Shown piece by piece: positions 1 to 11,000 of a DNA stretch of 64,000 nt. The stretch spans positions 1 to 64,000 of the forward strand of contig CACRSC010001920.1 of NCBI GenBank assembly GCA_902651635.1, read 5' to 3'. Under the pieces are notes generated by a model. That model was not told where the DNA came from, did no database searches, and saw nothing but the letters and a program-made list of their open reading frames with translations. Source of the DNA: Mastigamoeba balamuthi (Eukaryota; Evosea; Mastigamoebida; Mastigamoebidae). Numbering within the stretch: position 1 is the first letter of the stretch; every line of letters starts with the position of its first letter. Made by a program: the position numbers and the translations under genes.

Positions 1-592
1 TTGCGATGTCGGACGTGCGGTCCATGAGTTTGTCGATTTTGATCGAAGGAATTCTGCCAGAGACGAACGAACCCTCGAGACGACGCTTGATAAGCCCTGA
101 GAGACGTTCTGCCCACACCTCGCAGAGTTCGTCATCTGCGGTGCTGGGGAAGAACAACTTCGCGAGTTCATCAAACCTTTCGCGGAGCTTCGTGACCTCG
201 ATGAAGTACTCGGGCTTGTGGCCCGGGTCCTTGTACGTGACGATCTTGTCGAAGAGCTGCCACGATGCATAAACGTCGAGTGGCCTTGTGACGGCGAAAA
301 CGAAGTCCTTGAGGTCGACGAACTTCTTGGGGATCGAGACGTCTGCAGTCTTCCCTGTCTTTTTGCGCTCAGCCGCCTTGGCTTTGTAGAGGAGCGCCTG
401 CTGGACGCTGATCGGGATCAGGTTCGTCGCATCGAACGTGTCCAGATCGAGTTTTGCGAAGCCCATGGTCGCCGAATCCTGAACGGTACGGGTCCAGCAC
501 CAGGCCTCCTCGAACGTCGTGTTCGTGAGAAGGAGTGGAGTGTACACTCCTGGCTGCTTCAAGAACTTGTCGAGGTCGGTTGTCGTCGCCAT
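1..592 (-). CDS. Unrecognised protein, partial (C-terminal part off the window)
   Basis: An uninterrupted frame runs from an ATG at 592 to the left edge of the window: 197 codons with no stop and no intron. The product starts MATTTDLDKFLKQPGVYTPL and looks like an ordinary soluble globular protein. It has many charged residues, a KAKAAERKKTGK basic patch near residues 75-87, and no signal peptide or membrane segment. I do not recognise the family. Its codon use is as GC-biased at third positions as the host genes. The 5' flank contains two diverged direct repeats of about 130 bp (671-965), which is unusual for host genes here, so it may belong to a mobile or acquired element. A nearby retroelement fossil makes that more plausible but does not prove it. 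Confidence 0.6.
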   Translation of the reverse strand, partial: MATTTDLDKFLKQPGVYTPLLLTNTTFEEAWCWTRTVQDSATMGFAKLDLDTFDATNLIPISVQQALLYKAKAAERKKTGKTADVSIPKKFVDLKDFVFAVTRPLDVYASWQLFDKIVTYKDPGHKPEYFIEVTKLRERFDELAKLFFPSTADDELCEVWAERLSGLIKRRLEGSFVSGRIPSIKIDKLMDRTSDIA

Positions 593-670
593 TAGACAAC
601 GGTATACGAGAGATTCCGATGCTATTCCACGCTGTCTTTCTGGAAAAGGAGTGAGCAATTCTTCCCGGAC

Positions 671-965
671 CGAGAAACGTGGACTAGCAGGCTCTAACGA
701 CGCCTCTAACGCTGATTTCCACGCAGACACGATGCTTGGAGCTCAGAAGGGGCGTAGAACTCGTTAGGAACCTCAGAGAAATGAGAGTGGCTTAAACGTA
801 CCTGCGTACGTGAAATTCGTACGAATCGAAAAACGCGGGCTGACGAGTTCTAACGACGCCTCTAACGCCGAACTCCACGCAGTCTCGATGCTTGGAGCTC
901 AGAAGGGGCGCAGAACTAGGGACGTCCGAGAAACGAGTAGCTCAAACGTAGACCGGCGCACGTGC
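671..965. repeat. Two direct repeats of about 130 bp
   Basis: Two diverged copies lie about 157 bp apart, roughly 671-800 and 828-965. Both contain the words CTAACGACGCCTCTAACG and ATGCTTGGAGCTCAGAAGG. They sit 80-370 bp upstream of the ATG at 592 on the minus strand, so they could be promoter or 5'-leader repeats of that ORF. No coding frame spans both copies. Confidence 0.7.
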
Positions 966-1884
966 GTGGGTTTTTCCGACGTAGGTTTCCCGACGATGGA
1001 AATAACGTTTGTGGCCCCTAGAACGTTGGTAGATACTGGCCTAACGAGGCACCACGGCCTAGGCAGGTCCACCGGGGTTCCGGGGCGATAGCTACTGGCA
1101 CGCACGGCTTGAGGTTTAAAATTAAACCACAATAGCTATTGTGAGGGTGTGACTGAACGAAGGGAAAGAGAGCTCTGTTTTGATATCAGGTGTTGGTGAC
1201 ATTGAGGGTTGAGGTGAGAATTGGGGTGAGAAGATCACTACAACACCAGGATATCACACGCATGTTGCGAAGCATGCCTGGAAACACAGCAGGCTAACGG
1301 GATCGATGGTGCGCAGTCGGAAAGGGATAAGTATGCCCAACTCGTATATATGAAGATATCTGAGGAAGTCGCGAACCACAAGTGGTTTGCAGGAAGGCAC
1401 ACTGAACACCTCTCCATCAACGAGAAGAAGTTCTTCTCGGCCTGAACAGATGGTCAGCATGGGCAGGCGTCAAGGGCCCAGGTGGTGTTACTGCAAGTTT
1501 GCAAGTTGTATGATGGCGGAGATGTACCTGAAAAAATGGTGCAGTTCTATACCGACATGAACATGTGGAACATCATATCCAACAGACTGTTGCTTATGAC
1601 TGTGATGCAAATTGCTATTAAAATGTGATAAAAGATGGAATCGAGTGAGAAAAAGCTGTTTCCAGTTATCTGCCAGCAGCTCATTTTATCTGCTGGCACA
1701 TTCGAATTTAGTCTTCGTTTATCTCTGTTAGAAAGGCAGAAAAACCAAATTTTCCTGTGAAATTCGATTATATAAGTGCTGAACAGCATAATGCATGAAG
1801 GGCATGTTCCTGCCTATATTTGTAATGTTTTTGACCCTTTTGATAGCAATTCCTACCCATCAGTCCCCCAGGAGGGTTATCACC
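966..1884. other. Non-coding spacer, becoming AT-rich; possible gene remnant
   Basis: No gene model is supported here. From about 1150 the base composition falls well below the GC level of the host genes. A short plus-strand frame around 1305-1445 reads like degraded coding sequence (it contains KISEEVANHKWF) but stops quickly and matches nothing I know. It is probably intergenic or old repeat DNA. Confidence 0.4.
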
Positions 1885-2846
1885 AACAACATAAGTGATC
1901 TATGATGAAAGTAGAAGGGCCCAAAAGATACCTGTGCTGCCAGAGATCTTTCGTGTTACAGCCCTGAGAAGATTCCTCTTGCATGCTCAGGACGTTGAGC
2001 CATAATATCTCGGACTGTCGGAGATTCTCGTTCCAAGGGGCGTTTCGACACTCCAGGCAGCCGAGAAATTGAGTGTCCAGCACGGACTTGCTATCGTCTG
2101 TGTCACTCACAGAGCGTGTGGGGCCTCGCTAAGAAATCGAGGACTACCATTCGGTTGGTCTCTGAGACCACAAATGTGGGGCAAGAAGAAGCCACTTCGG
2201 TTCGTTTCCTCCATTTCCAGCCTGCCCAGTGGACCTGCACTCATAGGGGCAGTCGAGGCCAACCACGTGGTGCTGGGTGTCACCTGAAGCTGTGCTTGCA
2301 AGCCTGCAGCAAAGCCCACTCGGTCCTTAAGAGCGAGTGCACTGTGTGGTCCTCTGTTGGCATCCAGTCGGCCAAGCACATGTGCAAGGAGGACCTCAGC
2401 ATTCACATGGCTTGATCTTCGCAGAGGACAGCACACACTTTGCAGAGCTGCTCCACGCTGCCAAGCTGGTGCCCAATGGAGGGTTGTGAGGCCTCCGAGT
2501 CTCCCACAGTACCAAATCAGTAAGAAAGAAAAGATCCCCAGGAGGGCCACACTATGAGCTGGTCGTGTAGTGATCTTCACCCTCTTTTCTCACAACATCA
2601 TCATCACAAGATATTTGGGATGGACAACATCTGAGTTGTTATGGCTCAACATGTAGAGCCCGGCCCTAGAGCAGATAGTAATAGGAACCTAAGCTCCTTG
2701 TTACTCCCTTTCCCTTACCCCTCTACCTAGCTCTGCTCTCTTAGTCCTCACTCTTCGATGTCACTCACAGGTGCACCGGCAGCATCATTGGCCATACAGG
2801 AATATCCACTGTGATATTCCCAGTGTCTACACCTCCCCACCTTTCA
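1885..2846 (-). repeat. LTR-like terminal repeat of the fossil element, incomplete
   Basis: On the minus strand the block begins TGTAGACAC, a TG start typical of LTRs. It matches the solo copy at 35662-37173 in two blocks, about 2640-2846 and 1885-2120. The intervening 2120-2640 is not shared. It lies on the 3' side of the integrase remnant, as a 3' LTR should. Confidence 0.6.
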
Positions 2847-3450
2847 GAAAGAGGTCTGACTCCGGGCCTCAGCAGTGGTGTCCTGTCACCCCATCAGTGA
2901 ACACCTGCATGACCCGTGCATCCACCATAGGCAACGACTCTTCACTGGTGCCAGCACCCACACCCACCAGTGGCGGGGCCATGGCTTTGTAGCTCACGAC
3001 GCGATCTGCAGCTACCACTGGCACACCAGATTCACGTAATGTTGTAGTACTTGCTGTCACACATGCCCTTCACGTCCGCAGCTGTACGATGTTAATGTTC
3101 AATTCGTGACACTTGACCACTGTGAACAGCCCGTCCCAGAGCAGCTTCATCTTGACCTCGTTCATGTGGACCTTGAGATAGTGCATCATGGTGTCTCGTG
3201 CCTTCCAGACAACATCGTTCACATCAATCTCCAGTTCGTACTGCCCCGTGCCCCATGTCATAGTACTGCTTCATACCCTCACAGAACGTGCTCTCAATTA
3301 TGATCTTGCACTTGTGCACCTCACGCAGCACCTTATCCCATGCCACGACGAACTTGTCCACCATCACACCATTACGGTGCTCTGGACACAGCTGGCCCTC
3401 GAGCATCAATGGCGGATTGTGCCCGAACATGAGAAAATACGTGCTGTACC
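2847..3450. other. Internal region of the fossil between LTR-like repeat and integrase remnant
   Basis: This stretch separates the integrase remnant from the downstream LTR-like repeat. I see no separate gene in it. It is best read as the 3' internal part of the retroelement fossil. Confidence 0.4.
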
Positions 3451-4620
3451 CCCGTTGCTGGGTGCTCAGTTATGTTGTACATGTAGCAAATCGCCCACAG
3501 CATCACCGGCCATGTCGTGCGTCCCACAGCCCCACGCTGGTGAACTGCTGATGCAACACTGCATCATGTGCCCCCACTCTCAGTTTGTTGGTGATCATGC
3601 AATTGAACTGCTCCACTGTGCCATTGGACTGCAGGTCAGCAGGCGTCAATGTGTTATGCTTAACGCTGATGTCCTTCAGGTAATCCTGTCTTTTTGTGCA
3701 TGTGAAGGTGCTGTCGTTGTTGCTGACCATGCAGTGTGGGCAGCCCATCCCAAACTGGAACGTGTAATCAAGGAAACTAACGAGTTCTTCACTGTTCTCC
3801 CCATGGCACGGGTGCACCCACGTGAAGCATGTGTCCAGATCGACAATGGTACATGCAACAGCCCATCTGTGGTCTTTGGCATGGGTGTGAAATGAGTGCT
3901 GATCATGGATGCTGGTTGCTGCTTCACCATCACATGTTGCAGGTGACCTGCTGCCCTGCTTATGCTGCTGTTCGTAGCTGAGCACACCTCGCACACTGCC
4001 ACCCATGCATGTGCATCATCCTCCTTCATTCCGGGCCAGAAGTAATGGCCCTGCAGTGCCTGCAGCGTGCGATTCACTCCAAAGTGTGCTGTGTGTGTGT
4101 GTGTGTGTCCTCAAGGACCAACTGATGCAGGGACACGGGAACCACCATTCTGTCATCCTTATCAGCTACTCTGCAGACCAGAACCCCACCCCTCCGTCCT
4201 GAGCACTGCACTTGGATGTTTGCGCAGGATCGCAGTGGTATGACGACCATATCAGCACAGGCAACCAGGTAAAAACCCCACGACTCGTCTCCTCTATGGA
4301 AACTGATACCTACACTCCCACGGCAGGTCTTCAGCCTGCTGGCGTCCCAGTTTTTGTGCCATTGATCGGGACGAGCACATCCATGCCAATCAGCGCATCG
4401 TAAGGGAAGTCCCTACCACAATCGTGGGCACGTGCCTGGAGCAGGCAGCAATCCGCCATGTCACCCTGGCCTTCCCTAGACCATTACCTACTGTGTCCTT
4501 GTTCACCATGGACGGCGGGTTTGGGCATAGGCCCAGCTGAGTCCCGTTTCCTATCTTTGCCCATAGTGCCTCACTGATGAACGTGGCCACTGAGCACTGG
4601 TCAATGATGGCCCGCGTAGG

Positions 4621-5146
4621 CGGCGCCGAGGGCCAAGGGCGGCGGCACGAGCAGCAGAGCGGCCTCGGCGTGCCCCGCGCACAACAGCCACGCGAGCCGC
4701 CGTGACGGGCAGGGCCGCCGAGGCACGCGCTGACGGCTGCCCTGCTCGTGCCCGTGGGGCCGTGCTGACGTGACACCGGAGCTGTCGCGTCGGCCTGCGG
4801 CCTGTGGCGTGCTCTGCCGGCTACGCGTTGAGGCCGTGTGGGGGCCGGCAGCCGCATGGCGGCTGTCCGCGCGCTGGCCGGGCGGCGTGCGTGCGGAGCG
4901 ATGTGACTTGGCGCTGGAGCTGCGGCGGGCCCCGTGGGCGCTGGGCCGCGAGGAGGCAGCGGTGGCGGCCCCGTGCGTGGCGCAGAGGGCGAGGGCGCCG
5001 CGAACGCCCTGCGCGTGCTGCGCGTGCTCACGAGGGCTGGTCCAACGGTCTAACTGCTTCAAAAATGGTGAGAGCACCTTGCGCCCGCTGTTGGGCGACT
5101 GTGACTCCTTGTCCATACATTCATTTTCAACTCCCAACTAAATCGA
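4621..5146. other. Very GC-rich block without a supported gene
   Basis: The block is much richer in GC than the retroelement sequence it abuts, with an abrupt boundary at about 4610. Long open frames exist on both strands, as expected by chance at this GC level, and none resembles a known protein. A minus-strand frame starting near 5110 (MDKESQSPNSGRK) is the most protein-like but cannot be supported. Confidence 0.35.
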
Positions 5147-6493
5147 CTAAATCGGGGGGTGCCCCACAGCTGCCAGCAGATCTGCGACGACGTCGGAGCG
5201 AATGCGGCCCCCCACCGCGACGCCCAGCAACTGGCTCCGCAGATGCCTGCCTCCCGGGAGGCGCTCGAGGTCGTCCAAGCTCGGGGGCTGGTCGAACACG
5301 AGCATCCTCATCATGAACATCGTCCAGCCCGCCTCGCTGCTCCCGGCAGTCACGACGTAGTCCAGGGAGACGATCGAGCGCGTGCGGGGAAGCGGCAGGA
5401 CGACCAGGACATGCCCGCGGAACGGGTTCTCCACGAGGTCGATGAAGCGGGCGGTGATGGACGGGTCGACGACCAGAACGGGCCTGCTGGCGCTGAGCGG
5501 CTGGACCAGGATGTCGAGGGGCACAGCGGAGCCGGTGGCGTCGGTCCAGACGCCGCAGTGGCAGGCGTAGTGGGGAGGCCGGACCGGGGTGGCGGTCGCA
5601 GCGGCGGCGGCAGCGCAGAAGGTGTCGTCGCTGTCGCCCACCCCCGACTCGGGAGGGGCGGGAGCGACTTGGGCAGAAGGGACGGCGCCGGCGGGAGGTG
5701 CCGCTGCTGCGACCGGGGCGAGGGCAGCTGCGGCGGGGGGCACAGCTGGAGGGGCGTGGAGGAGAGACTGCAGCTGGTGCTGCCCGAGGTTGACGACGAC
5801 GCGGCCGTTGATGTTGATGGTGCCCCCGAAGACCTGGAGGACGGGGGAGCCCCGGGGTGAGCAGAGGGGCATGCGTGGCACAGGCTGGCGTGTGCACGCA
5901 GCGTGTGCATGTGCTTCCCGCGAGAGTCTGCCTTTTGGGTTGTGGAATTGCAAACTGTGGCTGTCTGACTGCGCGAGTGGAGGGCGCGCACGTGGAAGCA
6001 CACTGCTGCAGGCTCGGCAGCCCATTGAACGGCGCCTGCGGCTGCCGCAGGGGCAGCAGCCGGTGCCACGGCAGGGGGAGCAGCGGGCGCGACCGGAGCG
6101 GCAGAGTCGACCTGGGCAGCGGCGGGGGCTCCGGAGGCGATGGCGGGAAGGTCAGCAGGCCCCGAGTCGATGTTGATGACAACTCCGCCGACGTTAATGG
6201 CGCCGCCAGAGACCTGGGGGAGCCAGAGGCCCCGGCGAGGTGAGCAGAAGTCAGCGGGGCAGCGTGCAAGTCAGTGTCCTGGCCTGTGCTGCTGGCAGTG
6301 CCAATTGAGGTGGCTTGAGAAAACCCCATAGAACCCCCCCTCCGATATGGAGACCAGACAGAGAGAGAGACACAAGAGAGACACAGCCAAGGGGCGGTCC
6401 ACGCACGTGGAATTCCGCCCCCGTGCTCGTCCTGCGCCGCTTGGGGGGTGGGGAGCCTCCTGCGATGGCCCTCTTGCTCTCCTCGGAGCTCAT
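5147..6493 (-). CDS. Hypothetical nuclear protein with a duplicated exon
   Basis: Three exons keep frame: 6407-6493, 5992-6213 and 5147-5833, all joined in phase 0, giving 331 residues. Exon 1 encodes a short N-terminus with a PPPKRRR nuclear-localisation-like cluster. Exons 2 and 3 both begin with related sequence (VSGGAINVGGVVIN and VFGGTININGRVVVN). Both are preceded by exon ends reading EFH or CFH and by similar intron 3' ends, so exon 2 arose by exon duplication. The middle is alanine/proline-rich. The last about 140 residues look globular (LVVDPSITARFIDLVENPF). I do not recognise the family. The motif GATATCTCGG lies 82 bp upstream of the start, within the region that merges into the LTR-like repeat at 6730. 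Confidence 0.6.
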
Positions 6494-6574
6494 TCTGTGG
6501 CTACAGCTGGTTTCTTTCTTTGGATGTGGTGGTGGCAGGAGGGTCAACTTCCTCTGCCCCCCCTCCCCCCAGAA

Positions 6575-6584
6575 GATATCTCGG
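6575..6584. promoter_or_regulatory. Recurrent GATATCTCGG motif upstream of the 5147-6493 gene
   Basis: This ten-base word lies about 80 bp 5' of the ATG at 6493. The same word, or close variants, recurs in the 5' flanks of IFT52, the Rrn7/RPC2 pair, the DeSI gene and others. Its role is inferred only from recurrence. Confidence 0.35.
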
Positions 6585-6729
6585 ACGAAGTGGCACGTGC
6601 CAGGAAGTTCATTGCGGCTGACGTCACGCACTCTGAACGTCTGCTTCCCCTTGAATCTGCAACAGGCTGTGCAGCACAAAGCTTGACAAGCTCGCACATG
6701 CGCAAACGAGAGACACTGTATACTGAAAC

Positions 6730-7985
6730 CCAGACGCTCTGCGAGTGGCACAGATGACAACGAGTACACGTTCGACACTCGGATATATCAGCTGTCTGGA
6801 GCGTCGAAGCGCCATCTGGAACGGGGAAAATTCCGGTAGCTTGAGATATTATGGCTCAACGTCACGAGGCACACACTCTAGAAGAATCTTCTCAGGACCA
6901 CGACACGAAAGATCGCTGGCGGCACAGAACCACAACTAAAAAAGCCTCCGAGTGCCACAGCGAGAGCAGCTGTCCCCACGGCTCAAGGGGGGCGCAGCGC
7001 GAGAAAGAAGGCGTGCATTGTGTGTGTGGTCCGCTGCTGCGTGAATGTGTGCACTCTGCTGTTGGGGTTTCCGCGGGGTCTCACTTTCGGTGTTTTCCGA
7101 GAAGCGAGAAGCGTGCAGCGGTGGGGAAAAGCATGTCGTGACAGCCTGGCAGCGGACAACGCAGAACAAGGGCGGCGTGGCTGTGGGCGTGGCGTGGTCG
7201 TCGCGGTCGGTGTTGACCAGGACGAGTGCGCAGAGGAGGGCGGCGGAAGCAGCGGAGGGGAGAAAGGAGATGCCGCACACGAAGCGCCCCGACCTGAGGC
7301 CCACGGGCCCCTTCGTCATCAGCGAGCGCCAGAGACCGACACGTCGCGGCGGATCGCTTCGCTTCTTCCACACAGAGGTCGAGACAGCCGGGAGCGCAGA
7401 CCGTCGTGCCTCTTTGTCATCGAGGGCTCGTGCAGCTGCCACCGCGCCATCGTCGCCTCAGCTGCCCTACGAGATGCTCAGTCAGCCTTCGCACTCGATC
7501 ATCATCACGAGCACTCGCCGCTGCATCAGGGACTACGAGGGGTCCACAACATCAGTGTTCCCTCTGCAGGGTGCCGTGGCTGGCAGAGGGCACATCCTCC
7601 TTCGGGTGGGCGTGCCCTCTGCCGCCCGGGGGTGGTCGCGTGTTCCCTCTGCGGAGCGCCGAGGGCGGCTGAGCGACACGTCCTCCTTCGGGTGGGCGTG
7701 CCCTCTGTCGCCCCCTGGTGCAGGCCACGCCGCGTGGTCCTCCGCTGGGTGCCGGGGTCGGCGAGAGCAGCGCACTCAACCCTCGGGTGGGGTGCGCTCT
7801 CTGCCGTCCCCAGGTGCCACGAGGGATTGCACTCACCCGACCGCCCGTCACGCCCCCACACGCCCACTGGCTGAAACCGGACTTGAAGTCGCTGTGACCA
7901 AGAACCGTGATTCCAGTTTTGTGTGGTTGTCGTACTTATCTTCTTTGCTGCTCTTGTGTGCTCTGAAACAGTGACAGCGTGGTCC
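6730..7985 (+). repeat. LTR-like dispersed repeat, truncated copy
   Basis: This block is the reverse-complement match of most of the solo LTR-like copy at 35662-36900. It contains two copies of a 27-bp unit (7595-7621 and 7681-7707) spaced 86 bp apart, the same spacing as in the other copy, plus a weaker third unit near 7780. The TG-starting end found in the other copies is missing here. The far end is near 7985, just beyond the 3' end of the glucosidase gene. Long open frames on both strands are shared by the copies but resemble no protein family, and GC bias explains them. Confidence 0.7.
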
Positions 7986-8084
7986 TTTCTGCGACCGACT
8001 TGGGCTAGCCCTGTGTGGCGTGAAATGTGCTTCATTTGATGTCTGTGTCCGTGTGAGCTTCCACAGCTTGTGCATTCCACCACT

Positions 8085-11000
8085 TCAGAAAGTAAAGTCG
8101 ATCGTCCAGTCCGCAGAGACCGTCGCTCCCTTGGGCTTGCGGACGACCACCGTGCGCGACTCGGCGTCGAAGTCGAACTCCGCTGGCGCCTTGGAATTAC
8201 CTGCCGTGACCGTCGCCTTGGTCGGCCTGCCCTGCACGCCAACAACGTACACGCGCTCCACTGCGTTGCGCGGGCTGTAGCGGCCGCGGTCCCCACCGAC
8301 CCTGCTCGCGCTGAGCGTCGTCCCGTCGAACGCGATGCGCTGCAGCGAGTACGCGTGGCGCGTCTCGTGGTCGAAGCTCGTGCCGTCGTCGACGTAGAGC
8401 GACCCCGTGGCCCGCTGGTTGCCGTCGAGCGCCACGACGAGCGTGTACGGGTCGCGGGCCATCTGCTTGCTGGACCTGCGCGCGCGGTCCTGGCGCGGCA
8501 CGACACTGCCACCACGCAGGAAGACGGGAAGAACCTCCAGCGGCGTGTCGACGGTGACGTTGCTGCCGCCGGCGTGCCTCTGCAGCGTGAAGTAGTTGTA
8601 CCAAACCTGTGCGGCCCTCGTGTGTTAGCGCCACTGGGCGTGTTTCTCGTGTGGCGGTCTCCCGTACATCCGAGCTCGTTCCCGGGAGGTAGACGGTGGT
8701 GGTGGCCTGGTTTGCCGCCGTAACGGGCTTGACGAGGATCTCCGAGCCGACCATGAACTGGTCGTCGATGTCCAGCGTGTTCTCGTCCCTCGGGAACTCG
8801 ACCCACAGAGTCCTGTCGGCATGAACGTCGCCAGGTGAACGAGAGCTTCCGAGGAGCTCCACCGCAGCGGGAAAAAACGGGAAAATGGCGAGAGCGAACG
8901 CACCTCAGGATGGGAAGACCGGTGACAGACGAGTTGTAGAACGTGGTGTACCAGAACGGCAGCAGCTTGTACCTCATCTTGACAATGTCGCGCAGCTGCG
9001 AGGTCGTGGGCTCGCCGTAGCTCCACGGCTCCCTGCGCCTCGTCTCGATGTGCGCGTGCGCCCTGAAGAACGGGTAGAACGCGCCGGCCTGGTACCAGCG
9101 CACCATCAGCTCCGGCTCGGTGTTGCCGAAGAAGCCGCCGACGTCGGCGCCCGTGAAGACGATGCCGCCGAGCCCGAGCGAGAGAAGCATCGGGACGGTC
9201 TGGCGCAGGTGCTCCCAGCTCGCCTGCGTGTCGCCCGTCCACACGGCCGTGTAGCGCTGCGAGCCCGCGAAGAACGACCTCGTCAGCACAAACGGCCTGA
9301 CGTTCTGCTCTCTCTGCAGCAGCCCTGCGTTGGTCCCCATGTGCTGCGCGCGTGTGTCAGCGAGGCGGAGACAAAGGGTGGGGCGGGAGGAACGGTCCCG
9401 GGGAGGGCCACGCACGTTGAGCAGGCCGTACATGTTGTGGAGCTCGCGGTGCTCGACGTTGCCGTAATGGATCAGGTCCTTGGGCATCGTGGTCTCGGGA
9501 CCGCTGAAGACCGAGGGCTCGTTCATGTCGTTCCAGATGTGCAGCGAGCCCGTCGAGCCCTTGTACGCCGACAGCGAGAACTGCGTGCCCCACCACTCGC
9601 GCGCCTCGGGGTTGAGGAAGTCGATCCACGAGCTGCTGCCGGGCCAGCAGTGGCCCTCGAACGAGCCCGTGCCGCCGCTGTTCTTGACGTAGTAACCCTT
9701 GGCCTCTGCCTGGTCGTGGATGTGGTACCCGACGTCCCTCTTGATGTGCGGGTCAACAATGGTGACCATCTGAGCGAGGGGGGAAGAGGGGAAGCTCCAT
9801 CAGCTGTGTTCGCATCGCCACTCGCTCTCGCAATGTGAGCGCACCTTGCGGCCCTTGGCCGAGAGGAAGTTCTGGAGGCTAGCGGGGTCGGGGAACTTGG
9901 TGTTGTCCCACGTGAAGTACTGCGTGCAGTGACCGATGGTGAGAGGCGAACGATCAGCAGCCAGATGTGCTCTGCGTCAACACAAAAATGCCGCAGGATC
10001 CCAGTTCCCCGCGAGAGAGGCGGTATCTGCGCACCTTCTTGCTGTCGGTGTGCTCGATGTCGAGCCAGATGACGTCGTAGGGAATGTCGTTGGACTCGAA
10101 CTGGCTGTCGACGCCGCGCACGTCGGGCTCGTCCTTGTAGTTCCACCTGCACTGGTGGTACGCGACCGAGAACAGCGGCGGAAGCGGCATGCGCCCCGTC
10201 AGCGACGCGTACTGCTCAAACACCGCAGCCGGCGTGGGCCCGGGCAGCACGAACATGTCCATCACGCCGCTCTCGCTCAGCCACCTCGTCACCTTGCCGC
10301 CCTCGGTGACGGACCTCTCGTCGTCGTAGACGTCGACCCACGTCTCGCTCGGGTTCAGCCAGAAGAAGCCCAGCGTGCCGTGCTCGGGGCTGTGCGCGAG
10401 CACCAAGGGGACGGCGCCGTAGAGCGACATGGGGTTGTTGCACTCAAACTCGAACACGTCGAGGTTGTACAGGCGGAACGGGTCGTCGTAGCCGCCGTTG
10501 CTGCCGGCGCCCCGCGTGTTCTTCAGCGCCACAGACGACGCGTGCTCGGGCAGCCCGTACAGGCGCTTCGCCCCCACAAAGTAGGCGTCGATGCCGATGG
10601 CGGTGGGGCCTGGGGACGAGTTGATATGAGTACGAGGGAAACTTATTGTTGGATCATTGAATCAACAATACTGGCTACCCTTTCACTTTTTAGAGTGAGC
10701 ATGAGTATTGCCAGGTAGTACAGTAGTAGGAGGGCAAAAAGTAGGCTCATTATGGTTTTTATCCGAGATGAGCGAGCAGCGGACAATGGGGAGGGACCCG
10801 GAGGTCACCTCAACCCACGATCAACACCACCGCCGACCCCAGCTAAGCAGGTAATCACAGCCCCCATTAGTGTTTTACTGCTATTGCGGTCTTTGGGTTT
10901 AACAAAGACCAAGGAGGTTTCTGCAGCAGCCCCACTGAAAAGTGCATCTTATGCAGATCCGAAAGCGCCTTATGGGACTCAGACATTTCCTCCCCTCGAA

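Larger units (their letters stand above)
1885..4620 (-). mobile_element. Decayed LTR retrotransposon (Ty3-like), fossil
   Basis: The minus strand carries recognisable but broken retroelement parts. In the element's own 5' to 3' order there is a retropepsin-like remnant at about 4340-4620, then an H2C2 zinc-binding integrase N-terminus and an rve-type integrase core between about 3500 and 4080, then an LTR-like repeat (1885-2846) on the downstream side. No reverse transcriptase or RNase H region is visible between the protease-like and integrase-like pieces, so the element appears internally deleted as well as degraded. Several breaks are present. The order protease then integrase fits Ty3-type elements. 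It looks old relative to the LTR-like copies elsewhere in the window. Confidence 0.7.

Noticed and set aside
4085-4110. Possible CRISPR or tandem array at the TG run
   Set aside because: It is a simple TG microsatellite. No spaced repeats of CRISPR type exist in the window.
4213-4262. Possible 5S rRNA fragment
   Set aside because: Only a few bases recall 5S. The internal control region and folding are absent, and the stretch lies in the retroelement fossil.
5147-5860. Long plus-strand frames over the 5147-6493 gene
   Set aside because: They are mirror frames of a GC-rich gene. The minus-strand three-exon model keeps frame and explains the region.
7045-7974. Long open frames inside the LTR-like repeats, partly shared by two copies
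   Set aside because: Several frames on both strands are open, no domain is present, and the sharing follows from DNA identity of the repeats.
7526-9769. A 747-codon minus-strand frame starting in GANAB and running into the LTR-like repeat
   Set aside because: It reads through introns of GANAB and into the repeat. GH31 conservation demands the spliced model ending at 8085.
10730-10960. Resemblance of the GANAB intron to U4 snRNA (ATCCGAG) or SRP RNA (GGTGACCTCC on the minus strand)
   Set aside because: Only short matches. The U4 stem partner, the Sm site and SRP helix 8 features are missing.
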